From Faunimonas pinastri (GTDB lineage Bacteria > Pseudomonadota > Alphaproteobacteria > Rhizobiales > Afifellaceae): a DNA stretch of 64,000 nucleotides. The notes beneath the pieces are model-generated. The model was not told where the DNA came from, did not search any database, and saw nothing but the letters and a program-made list of their open reading frames with translations. Positions 1 through 11,423 of this stretch are shown piece by piece. The stretch spans positions 35,010 through 99,009 of the forward strand of contig NZ_FOFG01000015.1 of NCBI RefSeq assembly GCF_900110915.1, read 5' to 3'. The position numbers were made by a program, and so were the translations under genes. The number at the start of each line of letters is the position of its first letter. Positions within the stretch are counted from its first letter, which is position 1.

Positions 1-103
1 CCAATCAACGTCCCCGACCTCGTTTGTAGGGCGGTAACGTAAACAAAGAGTGAGCGGTCGGAAGGCACCGAGAAATTTCGTCCGCGGCTCCGAAGCCGGA
101 ATC

Positions 104-127
104 GAAAAGGCCCGGCAGAGCCGGGCC
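104..127 (-). terminator. Intrinsic terminator of eno
   Basis: A GC-rich hairpin (ggcccggc, loop aga, gccgggcc) spans 109-127. Read on the minus strand it is followed by TTTT. It lies about 55 bases beyond the eno stop codon and fits a rho-independent terminator. Nothing else was seen in bases 1-103. Confidence 0.75.
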
Positions 128-183
128 AGAAAGCTTTGGATAAGTTTTCGGGCGGGCAGAAACGCCCGCCCTTCGCCACGATC

Positions 184-1494
<1,311 letters not shown>

Positions 1495-1632
1495 TTAGAA
1501 CGAGTTTGGCCCGAGCGGAAGGTGCACCGGACGGCGGATTCGCCCAGAACCGCCTTTTCGTACCGGCTTCCCATCCCGATATGTGACGCCGTGTCCCTCG
1601 ACGGTGCGCGCCGGAGGCGCTAGGGGGGCGGC

Positions 1633-2079
1633 ATGGAAACATTGCAGCTCGGGAAGGCCGTCGAACAGCCTTCCTCCCCGGAAGACGCACAGCTCGACCG
1701 CGTGCCGAACCCGCATGTCGATACCGACTACGTCACCCGCTTCACCGCGCCGGAATTCACCTCGCTCTGCCCGGTGACCGGACAGCCCGACTTCGCCCAT
1801 CTCGTGATCGACTATGTACCCGACCGCTGGCTGGTGGAATCGAAGTCGCTGAAGCTCTTCCTCACATCCTTCCGCAACCACGGCGCGTTTCACGAGGATT
1901 GCACGGTGTCCATCGGGCGGCGCCTCGTGTCGCTGCTGGAGCCGCGTTATCTCCGCATCGCCGGCTACTGGTATCCGCGCGGCGGCATTCCGATCGACGT
2001 CTTCTGGCAGACCGGCGAAGTACCGAAGGCTATCTGGCTGCCGGACACCGGCGTCGCCCCCTATCGCGGCCGCGGCTGA
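1633..2079 (+). CDS. queF: NADPH-dependent 7-cyano-7-deazaguanine reductase QueF (short form)
   Basis: Reduces preQ0 to preQ1 in queuosine biosynthesis. The 148-residue length places it in the short, YkvM-like type I class. The catalytic motif [10 protein letters not shown] puts the thioimide-forming Cys at residue 46 and the acid Asp at 53. The motif ESKSLKLF is the conserved QueF/NADPH segment. The first ATG after a G-rich Shine-Dalgarno region (ggggggcgg) is used. I looked for a preQ1 riboswitch in the upstream 150 bases and could not support one. The gene is divergent from eno, and a small hypothetical gene follows 63 bases downstream. Confidence 0.95.
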   Translation: METLQLGKAVEQPSSPEDAQLDRVPNPHVDTDYVTRFTAPEFTSLCPVTGQPDFAHLVIDYVPDRWLVESKSLKLFLTSFRNHGAFHEDCTVSIGRRLVSLLEPRYLRIAGYWYPRGGIPIDVFWQTGEVPKAIWLPDTGVAPYRGRG

Positions 2080-2142
2080 GCGCACGACCAACGGCAACCT
2101 CCGGCCTGCGGGCGCGTTCTCCCCGGAGTTCAGGAGGTTCCG

Positions 2143-2349
2143 ATGAGCACGGAAAACCGCAGGCAGGACGACATCACGCCCGACAAGGACATGGCGCACG
2201 CGTCGCAGGAAAACCCGACGCTGGCCAGAGACGGCAAGGCCCGGGAGGTCGGCGCCCATGCCGAGAAGACCCAGGTGACGCGCACCGAGCACCACGAGGA
2301 GCATGCCCGGGTCGACATCAGTCCGGACCGCCTTGGAAAAGGCGAATAA
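2143..2349 (+). CDS. Small hydrophilic hypothetical protein (68 aa)
   Basis: A 68-residue open frame with a textbook ribosome binding site (AGGAGG, 6 bases before the ATG), followed directly by a strong terminator at 2354-2382. This makes it a credible small gene. The product is highly charged and polar (many Glu, Asp, Lys, Arg, His), with no hydrophobic segment, signal peptide or cysteine, so it is probably a soluble and perhaps disordered cytoplasmic protein. I do not recognise a family. It may be co-transcribed with queF. Confidence 0.6.
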   Translation: MSTENRRQDDITPDKDMAHASQENPTLARDGKAREVGAHAEKTQVTRTEHHEEHARVDISPDRLGKGE

Positions 2350-2353
2350 AACG

Positions 2354-2382
2354 AAAAAGCCCGGCAGACGCCGGGCTTTTTT
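2354..2382. terminator. Bidirectional intrinsic terminator
   Basis: A perfect 7-bp stem (gcccggc/gccgggc) with loop agac at 2359-2376, flanked by AAAAA on the left and TTTTTT on the right. It can end transcription of the 2143 gene rightward and of kdsA leftward. Confidence 0.88.
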
Positions 2383-2383
2383 G

Positions 2384-3217
2384 CTATCGGGCCTTGGCCA
2401 ACCTGTCGAAGGCCATCAGCTGCGTCAGCAGGTCTTCCATTCGATCCAGCGGCACCATGTTCGGCCCGTCGGACGGCGCGTTGTCGGGGTCCTGATGCGT
2501 CTCGATGAACACCGCCGCGACCCCCACAGCCACGGCTGCTCGCGCCAGCACCGGCACGAACGCGCGGTCGCCTCCGGACGAACCGCCCTGCCCGCCCGGT
2601 TGCTGCACGGAATGCGTGGCATCGAAGACGATCGGCGCGCCTGTCGCCGCCATGATCGGCAGCGAACGCATGTCGGAGACCAGCGTGTTGTAGCCGAAGG
2701 AAGCGCCGCGCTCCGTCAGGAGCACGTTGGGATTGCCGCTGTCCACGACCTTGGCCAGCGAGTACTGCATGTCCCAGGGAGCCAGGAACTGGCCCTTCTT
2801 AACGTTCACAACCCGCCCGGTCTTCGCCGCCGCGACCAGCAGGTCGGTCTGGCGGCAGAGGAATGCCGGGATCTGCAGGATGTCCACGACTTCGGCGAGA
2901 TCCGCGCACTGCTCGCGCTCATGCACGTCGGTGAGGACGGGGAAGCCGAATTCCTTGCGCAGATCGGCGAAAACCGGGAGCGCGCTTTCCAGCCCCAGGC
3001 CCCGACGGCCGGAGAGACTTGTGCGGTTCGCCTTGTCGAAGCTCGTCTTGTAGACGAGCCCGATGCCCACCCGGCCACAGATTTCCTTCAGCCGGCCCGC
3101 CATCTCGAAGGCATGCTCCCGGCTTTCCATCTGGCAGGGACCGGCGATGAGGGTGAGCGGCAGATCGTTTCCGAAGGAAACGTTGCCGGCCGTGACGGTG
3201 GTGTTTGCAGCAGCCAT
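2384..3217 (-). CDS. kdsA: 3-deoxy-8-phosphooctulonate synthase
   Basis: Condenses phosphoenolpyruvate with arabinose 5-phosphate to make KDO 8-phosphate for LPS inner core, in the cytoplasm. The 277-residue product shows [10 protein letters not shown] near the N-terminus, [11 protein letters not shown], the DVHE segment and [12 protein letters not shown], all hallmarks of KdsA. It is tightly spaced after pyrG (7 bases) on the same strand, the common alphaproteobacterial arrangement, so the two are probably one transcript ended by the terminator at 2354-2382. Its presence indicates a Gram-negative cell making KDO-containing LPS. Confidence 0.97.
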   Translation of the reverse strand: MAAANTTVTAGNVSFGNDLPLTLIAGPCQMESREHAFEMAGRLKEICGRVGIGLVYKTSFDKANRTSLSGRRGLGLESALPVFADLRKEFGFPVLTDVHEREQCADLAEVVDILQIPAFLCRQTDLLVAAAKTGRVVNVKKGQFLAPWDMQYSLAKVVDSGNPNVLLTERGASFGYNTLVSDMRSLPIMAATGAPIVFDATHSVQQPGGQGGSSGGDRAFVPVLARAAVAVGVAAVFIETHQDPDNAPSDGPNMVPLDRMEDLLTQLMAFDRLAKAR

Positions 3218-3224
3218 GTGGACC

Positions 3225-4865
<1,641 letters not shown>

Positions 4866-4894
4866 TTAGCTCTGATCATCGAATTCGGGAAGCC

Positions 4895-4926
4895 CAAAAA
4901 GAGACCGGGCGGAAATTCCGCCCGGT
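4895..4926 (-). terminator. Terminator downstream of secG
   Basis: A perfect 9-bp stem (accgggcgg/ccgcccggt, loop aaatt) lies at 4904-4926. On the minus strand it is followed by CTCTTTTT. It sits just beyond the secG stop and would separate secG from pyrG transcription. Confidence 0.8.
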
Positions 4927-4932
4927 TCGTTG

Positions 4933-5577
4933 TTATTGCGGGTTTGCGGGGGCCGGATTGGCCGGTGCGGGCGCTGGCGCCGGGTTCGGCGCCTCGGGCC
5001 CGGCGGTCGAGGGAACCTGCGCGGGCTGCGGAGCCGGGGTCGACGCCGGCGTCTGCACGTTGGCGTCGGTTCCGGCGGCGGGCACTTCGGGCGCCGGCGG
5101 GGAAGCCGCGTTCACGTCGGCCGGAGCCGGAACGGTCGGAGCCTGTGCCTGCGGAGTTGCCGGCGTGGAGCTCGGCGGTGTCTGCGGACCCGTACCGCCG
5201 CTGGCACCCTGCGACTGACCCTTCAGCGCATCCAGAACGCTGGAAGCGTTGCTGGGCGTGCCCGTAGGCAGCTGCGGCGTGCCGGCCGCCGGCCGGTTTG
5301 CCGGCGCGGCCGGCTGCTGGATGCCGATCCGGCTCAGGATATCGGACGAGCCGTTCTCGATGCGCGCCAGCAGCGTCAGGCCGATGGAGGTCACGAAGAA
5401 CACCGTGGCCAGGATCGCCGTCGAGCGCGTCAGCACGTTGCCGGCGCCACGCCGCGACATGAATCCGCCAGACCCGCCGCCGACGCCGAGCGCCCCGCCC
5501 TCGGAGCGCTGCAGCAGCACAAGGCCGATCATGGCCAGAATCACCATCAGGTGAATGACGATCAAAACCGTAGTCAT
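4933..5577 (-). CDS. secG: Preprotein translocase subunit SecG with long Ala/Pro tail
   Basis: Small accessory subunit of the SecYEG protein-export channel in the inner membrane. Two transmembrane helices are visible at about residues 3-22 and 50-71, separated by the conserved SecG loop (RSEGGALGVGGGSGGFMSRRG). The remaining roughly 140 residues form a low-complexity Ala/Pro/Gln/Thr-rich tail. The 214-residue total is about twice the length of E. coli SecG; such tails are known in alphaproteobacterial SecG. It is upstream of pyrG and downstream of tpiA on the same strand. Confidence 0.92.
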   Translation of the reverse strand: MTTVLIVIHLMVILAMIGLVLLQRSEGGALGVGGGSGGFMSRRGAGNVLTRSTAILATVFFVTSIGLTLLARIENGSSDILSRIGIQQPAAPANRPAAGTPQLPTGTPSNASSVLDALKGQSQGASGGTGPQTPPSSTPATPQAQAPTVPAPADVNAASPPAPEVPAAGTDANVQTPASTPAPQPAQVPSTAGPEAPNPAPAPAPANPAPANPQ

Positions 5578-5594
5578 TCCTGTCTCTTTCTAGA

Positions 5595-5627
5595 GTGCGC
5601 GCGCCTTCTACACGACACTGCGCGCAC
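5595..5627 (-). other. Inverted repeat at tpiA 3' end
   Basis: A 7-bp stem gtgcgcg/cgcgcac with a 19-base loop overlaps the end of tpiA and the gap before secG. There is no T-run, so it is not a clear terminator. It could modulate read-through from tpiA to secG. Confidence 0.3.
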
Positions 5628-6384
5628 TTTGAAGGCTGGCAACGTTTGCTGCAGCCGCAATCACCGCCAGAAAGCTCTCCGCCTTCAGGCTCGCACCACC
5701 GACGAGGCCGCCATCCACATCCGGAATGGCAAGGATCCCATCGGCATTCTTCAGGTTCAGCGACCCGCCATACAGCACGCGCACCAACCGGCCCGATTCG
5801 CCAAAGCGATCGATCAGGCCGCGGCGGATATGGGCATGCATCGTCGCGATGTCATCCTCCATCGGCGTGCGCCCGGTGCCGATCGCCCAGGCGGGTTCGT
5901 AGCCGACCACGACATGCGACGGCGAGCCGTCGGGAACCGACACGCGCAGCGAGTACATCACCGTCTCGACCGGATAGCCGGATTCGCGCTCGTGCTCGCT
6001 CTCGCCGATACAGATGATCGGTATGATGTTCGCCCGACGCGCGGCCTCGGCCTTCAGCCGGACCATGTCGTGGTCCTCGCTGCTGTCGATTCGCCGTTCG
6101 GAATGGCCGACCAGCACTGCCGAGGCCCCGGCATCGGCCAGCATCTCCGCCGAGACCTCGCCCGTATGGGAGCCCCGGGGATCGAAATGGCAGTTCTGGC
6201 CGCAGAACTTCAGGTCGGAGCCGCGACAACGCGCAGCGGCGCGCTCCAGAAGCGTCATGGGAGGGCAGAGCATCACCTCCACCCGATCGGAAAATTCCGC
6301 GATCCCTTCCGCGATTTTCCCGATTTCATCGAGATCGCTGGAAAGACCGTTCATCTTCCAATTGCCGATGATGAGCTTTCGCAT
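5608..6384 (-). CDS. tpiA: Triosephosphate isomerase
   Basis: Interconverts dihydroxyacetone phosphate and glyceraldehyde 3-phosphate. The 258-residue TIM barrel has all catalytic residues: Asn8 and Lys10 in IIGNWKMN, the electrophile His94 in VGHSERR, and the general base Glu163 in GYEPAWAIGTG, the catalytic loop. The phosphate-binding YGGSLN segment is also present. It is divergent from the ppiD-like gene, with about 120 bases between them, and is followed by secG. The ATG at 6384 gives the canonical start MRKLIIGNWKMN. Confidence 0.97.
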   Translation of the reverse strand: MRKLIIGNWKMNGLSSDLDEIGKIAEGIAEFSDRVEVMLCPPMTLLERAAARCRGSDLKFCGQNCHFDPRGSHTGEVSAEMLADAGASAVLVGHSERRIDSSEDHDMVRLKAEAARRANIIPIICIGESEHERESGYPVETVMYSLRVSVPDGSPSHVVVGYEPAWAIGTGRTPMEDDIATMHAHIRRGLIDRFGESGRLVRVLYGGSLNLKNADGILAIPDVDGGLVGGASLKAESFLAVIAAAANVASLQSARSVV

Positions 6385-6423
6385 TACTCCCCAGTGCGCT
6401 TGCTTGATGCCGAGCCAATCCAG

Positions 6424-6452
6424 TTGGCAGTGCGCGGGTCGGCTTCTATGGT
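6424..6452 (+). promoter_or_regulatory. Candidate sigma70-type promoter for ppiD-trpE
   Basis: TTGGCA at 6424-6429 and TATGGT at 6447-6452 are separated by 17 bases. This is a good housekeeping-type match, 54 bases upstream of the ppiD start codon in the tpiA/ppiD divergent gap. Assigned by eye only. Confidence 0.45.
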
Positions 6453-6506
6453 TTCTCGGTCCGGACGCGGTTTGCGCCGGACCTCAATGTTGGCGAAGGG
6501 TTTTCC

Positions 6507-8417
6507 ATGCTCGATCGACTGCGTCAAGGAGCTAGCGGCTGGGTCGCCAAAGGTCTCCTTGCGATTCTGATGGCGAGCTTCCTCTTCTGGGGCGTTTCGA
6601 ACCAGTTCCGGGGCTACGGATCGGACACGTTGGCCAAGGTCGGCTCCGAGACGGTGACGGTTCCCGCGTTCGACCGCACGCTCCGGAACCGGATGGAGCA
6701 GATGGGACAGCAGACGGGCCGTCCGCTGACGCAGGAGCAGGCCCGCATGATGGGCTTGCCCCAGCAGGTGCTCAGCCAGATGGTCACGCAGGCGGCGCTT
6801 TATGGCCAGGCCCGGCGGATGCACATCGGCATCTCCGATGACAAGCTCGCCCAGCAGATCGGCTCCGACCCTTCCTTCAAGGGCATGGACGGCCAGTTCG
6901 ATCGCACCCGATTCCAGCTTCTCCTCAGGAACGCGGGCCTCCGCCAGGTGGATTACGTGCAGGACATGCGCGAGAACGCCGTTCGTCGGCAGTTGGCGCT
7001 CGGTGTCGCCGGCGGCATCCAGGCGCCGCAGCCGATGGTGGACGCGCTTTATCGTTACCAGAACGAGGAGCGCACCGTTTCCTACGTCGTCGTTGACGGT
7101 TCCGCGATCGAAGCGGTCGGCGAACCCGACGAGAAGGCGCTCGCCGACTATTTCGACAAGAACAAAGACCAGTTCCAGGCGCCTGAATACCGCAAGCTCG
7201 GCGTGCTCGTGCTGGACCCGGAGAAGATCGCGGCCGCCCAGACGGTGACCGATGCCGACATCGCGCAGGCCTACCAGTCGCGGAAAGACCAGTTCGCCAC
7301 GCCTGAGCGGCGCGACATCGAACAGATCGGTTTCAAATCGGCCAAGGACGCACAGGATGCGCAGGCAAAGCTGAACGCCGGCACCAGCTTCGACGATCTC
7401 GCGAAATCCCTAAACCTATCGCCGGACGCCATCGACCTCGGCCTGAAGACCAAGGCTGAAGTCATCGATTCCGTCGTAGCCGATGCCGCGTTCGCCGCTC
7501 AGCAAGGCGCGGTCCTGCCGGTCCTTGACGGCAAGCTCGGCCCCTCGATCATCCGCGTGAAGCAGGTCGAGGCATCCCGGGTGACGCCTCAGGAAGCGGT
7601 GGCCCCGCAACTGCGCACCGAAATCGCCAACCAGCGGGCTCGCGATGCGGTGTCCGGCATCTACGACAAGGTGCAGGACGAACTGGCCGCCGGGACCACG
7701 CTGCAGGAAACGGCATCCAAGCTGAAGGTCGAATATCGCGCGGTCGACGGCGTGGACAGCGACGGCAAGGCACCGGACGGCAAGCCGGTGGACCTTCCCG
7801 CCGGTCCGCAAGTGCTCTCCGCCGCCTTCCAGAGCGAGCAAGGGGCCGAGAACGACCCCATCCGCTTCGGCCAGGGTGGCTTCGTCTTCTATAGCGTGCT
7901 CGGCATCACGCCGGCGCGCGACCGCACGCTGGACGAAGCGCGGGCGCGAGTCGTTTCCGCCTGGAAGAACCACGAGACGGAAAACCGGATCGCGGCCAAG
8001 GCGAACGATCTCTTCGGTCGCCTGAAGGATGGGACGCCGCTGCAGACGATCGCCACCGAACTCGGCAAGTCGGTAAGCGTGGCGGAGCATGTGAAGCGCA
8101 ACGGCTCGGCCGGCGATCTCGGCTCCAACGCCGTTGCCCAGGCTTTTGCGGGAACGCAGGGCTCGGTCGCCGATGCCGAGGCGGACACGCCGCCGAACCG
8201 CATTCTCCTTCAGGTCGACCTCATCACCGCGCCCGCTTTCTTCGCGGAATCGGGCGACGCCAAGATGATCCAGAGCCGGCTCGACGACATGATGCAGTCC
8301 GACATCCTGCAGGCCTATGGCTCGCCCTTCATGCAGCCGGGCCGCGTGTCGATCAATCAGGAGGCCTTCGCCCGCGTGTCGGGGCAGAACTCCGGTAATA
8401 GCGACACTCAGTTCTAA
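6507..8417 (+). CDS. ppiD: PpiD-like SurA N-terminal-domain peptidyl-prolyl isomerase/chaperone
   Basis: Inner-membrane-anchored periplasmic chaperone that helps newly exported proteins fold. The 636-residue product has a short cytosolic N-terminus (MLDRLRQGASGW), one transmembrane helix at about residues 13-32, a SurA_N-like region, and a degenerate parvulin region in the middle (about 250-380). PpiD in E. coli has the same topology and length. The parvulin core looks weakly conserved, so isomerase activity is uncertain. trpE starts 10 bases downstream, so the two probably share a transcript; this pairing is common in alphaproteobacteria. Confidence 0.88.
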   Translation: MLDRLRQGASGWVAKGLLAILMASFLFWGVSNQFRGYGSDTLAKVGSETVTVPAFDRTLRNRMEQMGQQTGRPLTQEQARMMGLPQQVLSQMVTQAALYGQARRMHIGISDDKLAQQIGSDPSFKGMDGQFDRTRFQLLLRNAGLRQVDYVQDMRENAVRRQLALGVAGGIQAPQPMVDALYRYQNEERTVSYVVVDGSAIEAVGEPDEKALADYFDKNKDQFQAPEYRKLGVLVLDPEKIAAAQTVTDADIAQAYQSRKDQFATPERRDIEQIGFKSAKDAQDAQAKLNAGTSFDDLAKSLNLSPDAIDLGLKTKAEVIDSVVADAAFAAQQGAVLPVLDGKLGPSIIRVKQVEASRVTPQEAVAPQLRTEIANQRARDAVSGIYDKVQDELAAGTTLQETASKLKVEYRAVDGVDSDGKAPDGKPVDLPAGPQVLSAAFQSEQGAENDPIRFGQGGFVFYSVLGITPARDRTLDEARARVVSAWKNHETENRIAAKANDLFGRLKDGTPLQTIATELGKSVSVAEHVKRNGSAGDLGSNAVAQAFAGTQGSVADAEADTPPNRILLQVDLITAPAFFAESGDAKMIQSRLDDMMQSDILQAYGSPFMQPGRVSINQEAFARVSGQNSGNSDTQF

Positions 8418-8427
8418 GGGTTTCAAG

Positions 8428-9939
8428 ATGCAGATCGAGCCGGCGTTCGAAACGGCCAGGGCGGCCTTCTCCAATGGCGAGCCGCAGCTGGTCTGGACCC
8501 GGCTGGTCGCGGACCTAGAGACGCCCGTTTCGGCTTTCCTGAAGCTCTCGGCCGGGCGGCGGAATTCGTTCCTGCTGGAAAGCGTCGAGGGCGGCGCCGT
8601 CCGTGGCCGCTATTCGATGATTGGGCTCGATCCAGACCTGATCTTCAGGAACGACGGCGCGGATGCCTCCATCGCGCGCGCGCCTCAGCTGGATCGGTTC
8701 GAACCCTGCGGCAAGCCTCCCCTTGCGGCGCTCCGCGACCTGCTGGCTGAGAGCCGAATCGACACGCCCTCGTCGCTGCCGCCCATGGCGGCCGGCGTCT
8801 TCGGATATCTCGGCTACGACACCGTTCGCCTGATGGAGGACCTGCCCCCCGCCAAGGCGACCGGTCTCGGCCTGCCCGACGCGATCCTGGTGCGGCCCGA
8901 AATCGTCGTCATCTTCGATTCCGTGAAGGACGAGATGGTGATCGTCTCGCCGCTTCGGCCCCAGCCGGGGATGGACGCCCGTTCCGCCTACAATCGCGCC
9001 GTGGATCGGCTGAGCGCGGTGGTCGACCGGCTGGACGAGCGGCTCGATCGCAGCAGCACGGAGACGGAGTTCGCGACGGAGCCCACGGATGTCGTTTCCA
9101 ATACGACGCCGGAGCGCTTCGCGGAGATGATCGCGGCGGCGAAGGAATACATCGCCGCCGGGGATATCTTCCAGGTCGTACTGTCCCAGCGTTTCGAGGC
9201 GCCCTTCCCGCTTCCGGCCTTCTCGCTTTACCGGGCACTTCGCCGCACCAATCCGTCGCCCTTCCTGTATTTCCTGGATTACGACGACTTCGCCATCGTC
9301 GGCTCCAGCCCGGAAATCCTGGTTCGGGCGCGCGATGGAGAGGTGAATGTCCGCCCGATCGCCGGAACGCGGCCGCGTGGCGCGACGCCGGAGGAAGACA
9401 AGCGCCTCGGCGAGGAACTTCTGGCCGATCCCAAGGAGCTTTCCGAGCACCTGATGCTGCTGGATCTCGGCCGCAACGATGTCGGCCGGGTGGCGAAGCT
9501 CGGCACCGTGAAGGTAACGGACAAGTTCTTCCTGGAGCACTACAGCCAGGTGATGCACATCGTTTCGAACGTCACCGGTCAGATCCGGCCGGATTGCGAT
9601 TCCCTGGACGCCTTGGCCGCCGGTTTTCCGGCCGGCACCGTTTCCGGCGCGCCGAAGGTCCGGGCGATGCAAATCATCGATGAGTTGGAGGCCGACAAGC
9701 GCGGCCCCTATGCCGGCTGTGTCGGCTACTTCACCGCCGACGGGCAGATGGATACCTGCATCGTTCTGCGCACCGCTATCGTTAAGGACGGCAGGATCTA
9801 CGCGCAGGCAGGCGCGGGGATCGTCGCCGATTCCGTCGCGGCCTCCGAGCAGGCCGAATGCGTCAACAAGGCGAAGGCGCTTTTCCGCGCCGCCGAGGAA
9901 GCTCGGCGCTTCGCCAGCCAGGCCGCTCGCGGCCAGTAA
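8428..9939 (+). CDS. trpE: Anthranilate synthase component I
   Basis: Converts chorismate to anthranilate, the first step of tryptophan synthesis, using ammonia from the TrpG subunit. The 503-residue protein has the N-terminal feedback-site motif LLES (FLLESVEGG) and the chorismate-binding C-terminal domain with AGTVSGAPKVRAMQ and GCVGYF. The ATG at 8428 is preferred over an in-frame ATG 111 bases upstream that would overlap ppiD. There is no fused TrpG domain. The usual downstream partners trpG, trpD and trpC are absent, since the purine cluster begins right after. No tryptophan leader peptide was found. Confidence 0.96.
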   Translation: MQIEPAFETARAAFSNGEPQLVWTRLVADLETPVSAFLKLSAGRRNSFLLESVEGGAVRGRYSMIGLDPDLIFRNDGADASIARAPQLDRFEPCGKPPLAALRDLLAESRIDTPSSLPPMAAGVFGYLGYDTVRLMEDLPPAKATGLGLPDAILVRPEIVVIFDSVKDEMVIVSPLRPQPGMDARSAYNRAVDRLSAVVDRLDERLDRSSTETEFATEPTDVVSNTTPERFAEMIAAAKEYIAAGDIFQVVLSQRFEAPFPLPAFSLYRALRRTNPSPFLYFLDYDDFAIVGSSPEILVRARDGEVNVRPIAGTRPRGATPEEDKRLGEELLADPKELSEHLMLLDLGRNDVGRVAKLGTVKVTDKFFLEHYSQVMHIVSNVTGQIRPDCDSLDALAAGFPAGTVSGAPKVRAMQIIDELEADKRGPYAGCVGYFTADGQMDTCIVLRTAIVKDGRIYAQAGAGIVADSVAASEQAECVNKAKALFRAAEEARRFASQAARGQ

Positions 9940-10008
9940 TCCGCATGGACCGGTCCCGTTCTTGCAGGGCAGGTTCTGGCGTTTGAGCGGCACCAGCCGC
10001 GTGACAGA

Positions 10009-10034
10009 GGCCGGGCAGCCGCTGCCGCCCGGCC
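10009..10034 (+). other. Strong hairpin upstream of purCE
   Basis: The inverted repeat ggccgggc/gcccggcc lies about 20 bases before the purCE start, between trpE and purCE. There is no T-run on either side. It could be a weak terminator of trpE or a structure in the purCE leader. Confidence 0.35.
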
Positions 10035-10055
10035 GCAGATCAGAGAAGGTAAGTC

Positions 10056-11354
10056 ATGTCTGCCGAGGTTTCTTCGCGTTATCGCCCCGGTCGTTTGCTG
10101 AATGAAGGCAAGACCAAGCAGATCCACGAAGTCGAAGGCGATGTCTCCCGCGTGATTCTCGTTTCGAAGGACGACATCACAGCCGGCGATGGCGCCAAGC
10201 ACGACGTGATGGCGGGAAAGGCCGCCTTCGCCAACCAGACGGCGTGCAACAACTTTCGTCTGCTGAAAGCCGCCGGCATCCCGGTCGCCTTCGACGAGCA
10301 GAGCGGGCCCACTTCCTTCGTCTCGCCAAAATGCTCCATGCTGCCCTACGAGGTCGTGGCGCGGCGTGAGGCTCACGGTTCGTACCTGAAGCGCAGCCCG
10401 CACCTTTCCAAGGGCCAGCTCTTTTCCAAGCTCCTGGTCGAGTTCTTCCTGAAGACGAAGGATCGCCGCTGGAAGGAGCATTCGCTGATCGCCGACGATC
10501 CGCTGATGATTTACGACGGCGAGAAGATCGACCTCTTCGATCCCGCCAAGCCGATCTACACGCAGACGCCGTTCCTGACGCTTCGCCCCGATGAGGTGTT
10601 CGAGCATCAGGGCGAGCAGGACCTCTTCCCCGATATGGCGAAGATGGCCAGCCGCATTTTCCTGACGCTGGAAAAGGCGTGGCAGCTGGAAGGTGGCCGG
10701 CTTGTGGACTTCAAGGTCGAGTTCGGCCTGACCCCTGACGGCAAGCTGCTGCTGGCCGACGTCGTTGACAACGATTCGTGGCGGGTGATCCGCGACGGCG
10801 GCTACATCGACAAGCAGGTCTACCGCGAAGGCGGCGCCCTGGACGAGGTGACCGAGAACTACCGCCGCGTGGCCGACATCACCGGTGGCTTCCGCCTGCC
10901 GGAGCAGCAGATCATCATCTGGACGGGCTCCACGACCGACGACACCAGTCCGATCGAGAAGGCCATCGCGGCGATCTCGCCGGTCAAGGTCACGAAGATC
11001 GTCTGCTCGGCCCACAAGGAGCCGGTGAAGGCTGTCGGGCTCCTGCAGAAGGCCGTGCAGGAAACGCCGGATGCCGTGGTGATCGCGCTGATCGGCCGTT
11101 CCAACGGTGCCGGCCCGGTGCTCTCGGCTAACACGCATGTGCCGGTCATCACCATCCCGGCGAATGCCAAGGAGTTCCCCGAGGACGTCTGGTCGTCGCT
11201 GCGGATGCCGCGCAACGTCCCGGTTCTCGTGGCGCTGGAGCCGGCGAACGCCGCGCAGGCGGCGTTGCAGATGCTCGCCGGGCGCAACCCCAAGGTCTAC
11301 GCCGACGTGAAGACGGACCTGGAAAGCCGCGCCTTCAACGTGATGGAGCTCTGA
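10056..11354 (+). CDS. PAICS-like fusion: SAICAR synthase (PurC) + AIR carboxylase (PurE)
   Basis: A 432-residue two-domain purine enzyme. Residues 1 to about 280 are a SAICAR synthetase (GKTKQI, then DGAKHDVMAGK and the LVDFKVEFGL stretch). Residues about 286-432 are a PurE domain: GSTTDD, SAHKEP, GRSNG (347-351) with GPVLSANT, and DVWSSLRMP. These last motifs match the AIR carboxylase half of animal PAICS rather than bacterial class I PurE. By family knowledge class II PurE uses AIR and CO2 directly, so no PurK would be needed; none is seen here. The start ATG follows a GAAGG ribosome site. A terminator follows at 11376-11406. Domain order matches animal PAICS. Confidence 0.88.
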   Translation: MSAEVSSRYRPGRLLNEGKTKQIHEVEGDVSRVILVSKDDITAGDGAKHDVMAGKAAFANQTACNNFRLLKAAGIPVAFDEQSGPTSFVSPKCSMLPYEVVARREAHGSYLKRSPHLSKGQLFSKLLVEFFLKTKDRRWKEHSLIADDPLMIYDGEKIDLFDPAKPIYTQTPFLTLRPDEVFEHQGEQDLFPDMAKMASRIFLTLEKAWQLEGGRLVDFKVEFGLTPDGKLLLADVVDNDSWRVIRDGGYIDKQVYREGGALDEVTENYRRVADITGGFRLPEQQIIIWTGSTTDDTSPIEKAIAAISPVKVTKIVCSAHKEPVKAVGLLQKAVQETPDAVVIALIGRSNGAGPVLSANTHVPVITIPANAKEFPEDVWSSLRMPRNVPVLVALEPANAAQAALQMLAGRNPKVYADVKTDLESRAFNVMEL

Positions 11355-11375
11355 GCTCAGGCTTCGGCTCAAAAA

Positions 11376-11406
11376 GAAAGGGCGCTGCCGCGGCAGCGCC
11401 CTTTTT
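11376..11406. terminator. Bidirectional intrinsic terminator between purCE and purM
   Basis: A nearly perfect 12-bp stem (agggcgctgccg/cggcagcgccct) is flanked by AAAAAG on the left and TTTTTGTTT on the right. It separates the convergent purCE and purM genes. Confidence 0.92.
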
Positions 11407-11423
11407 GTTTCCGGGTCCCGGGT

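Noticed and set aside
8380..8427. Tryptophan attenuator before trpE
   Set aside because: Only a 10-base gap after ppiD; no Trp-codon leader peptide or terminator.
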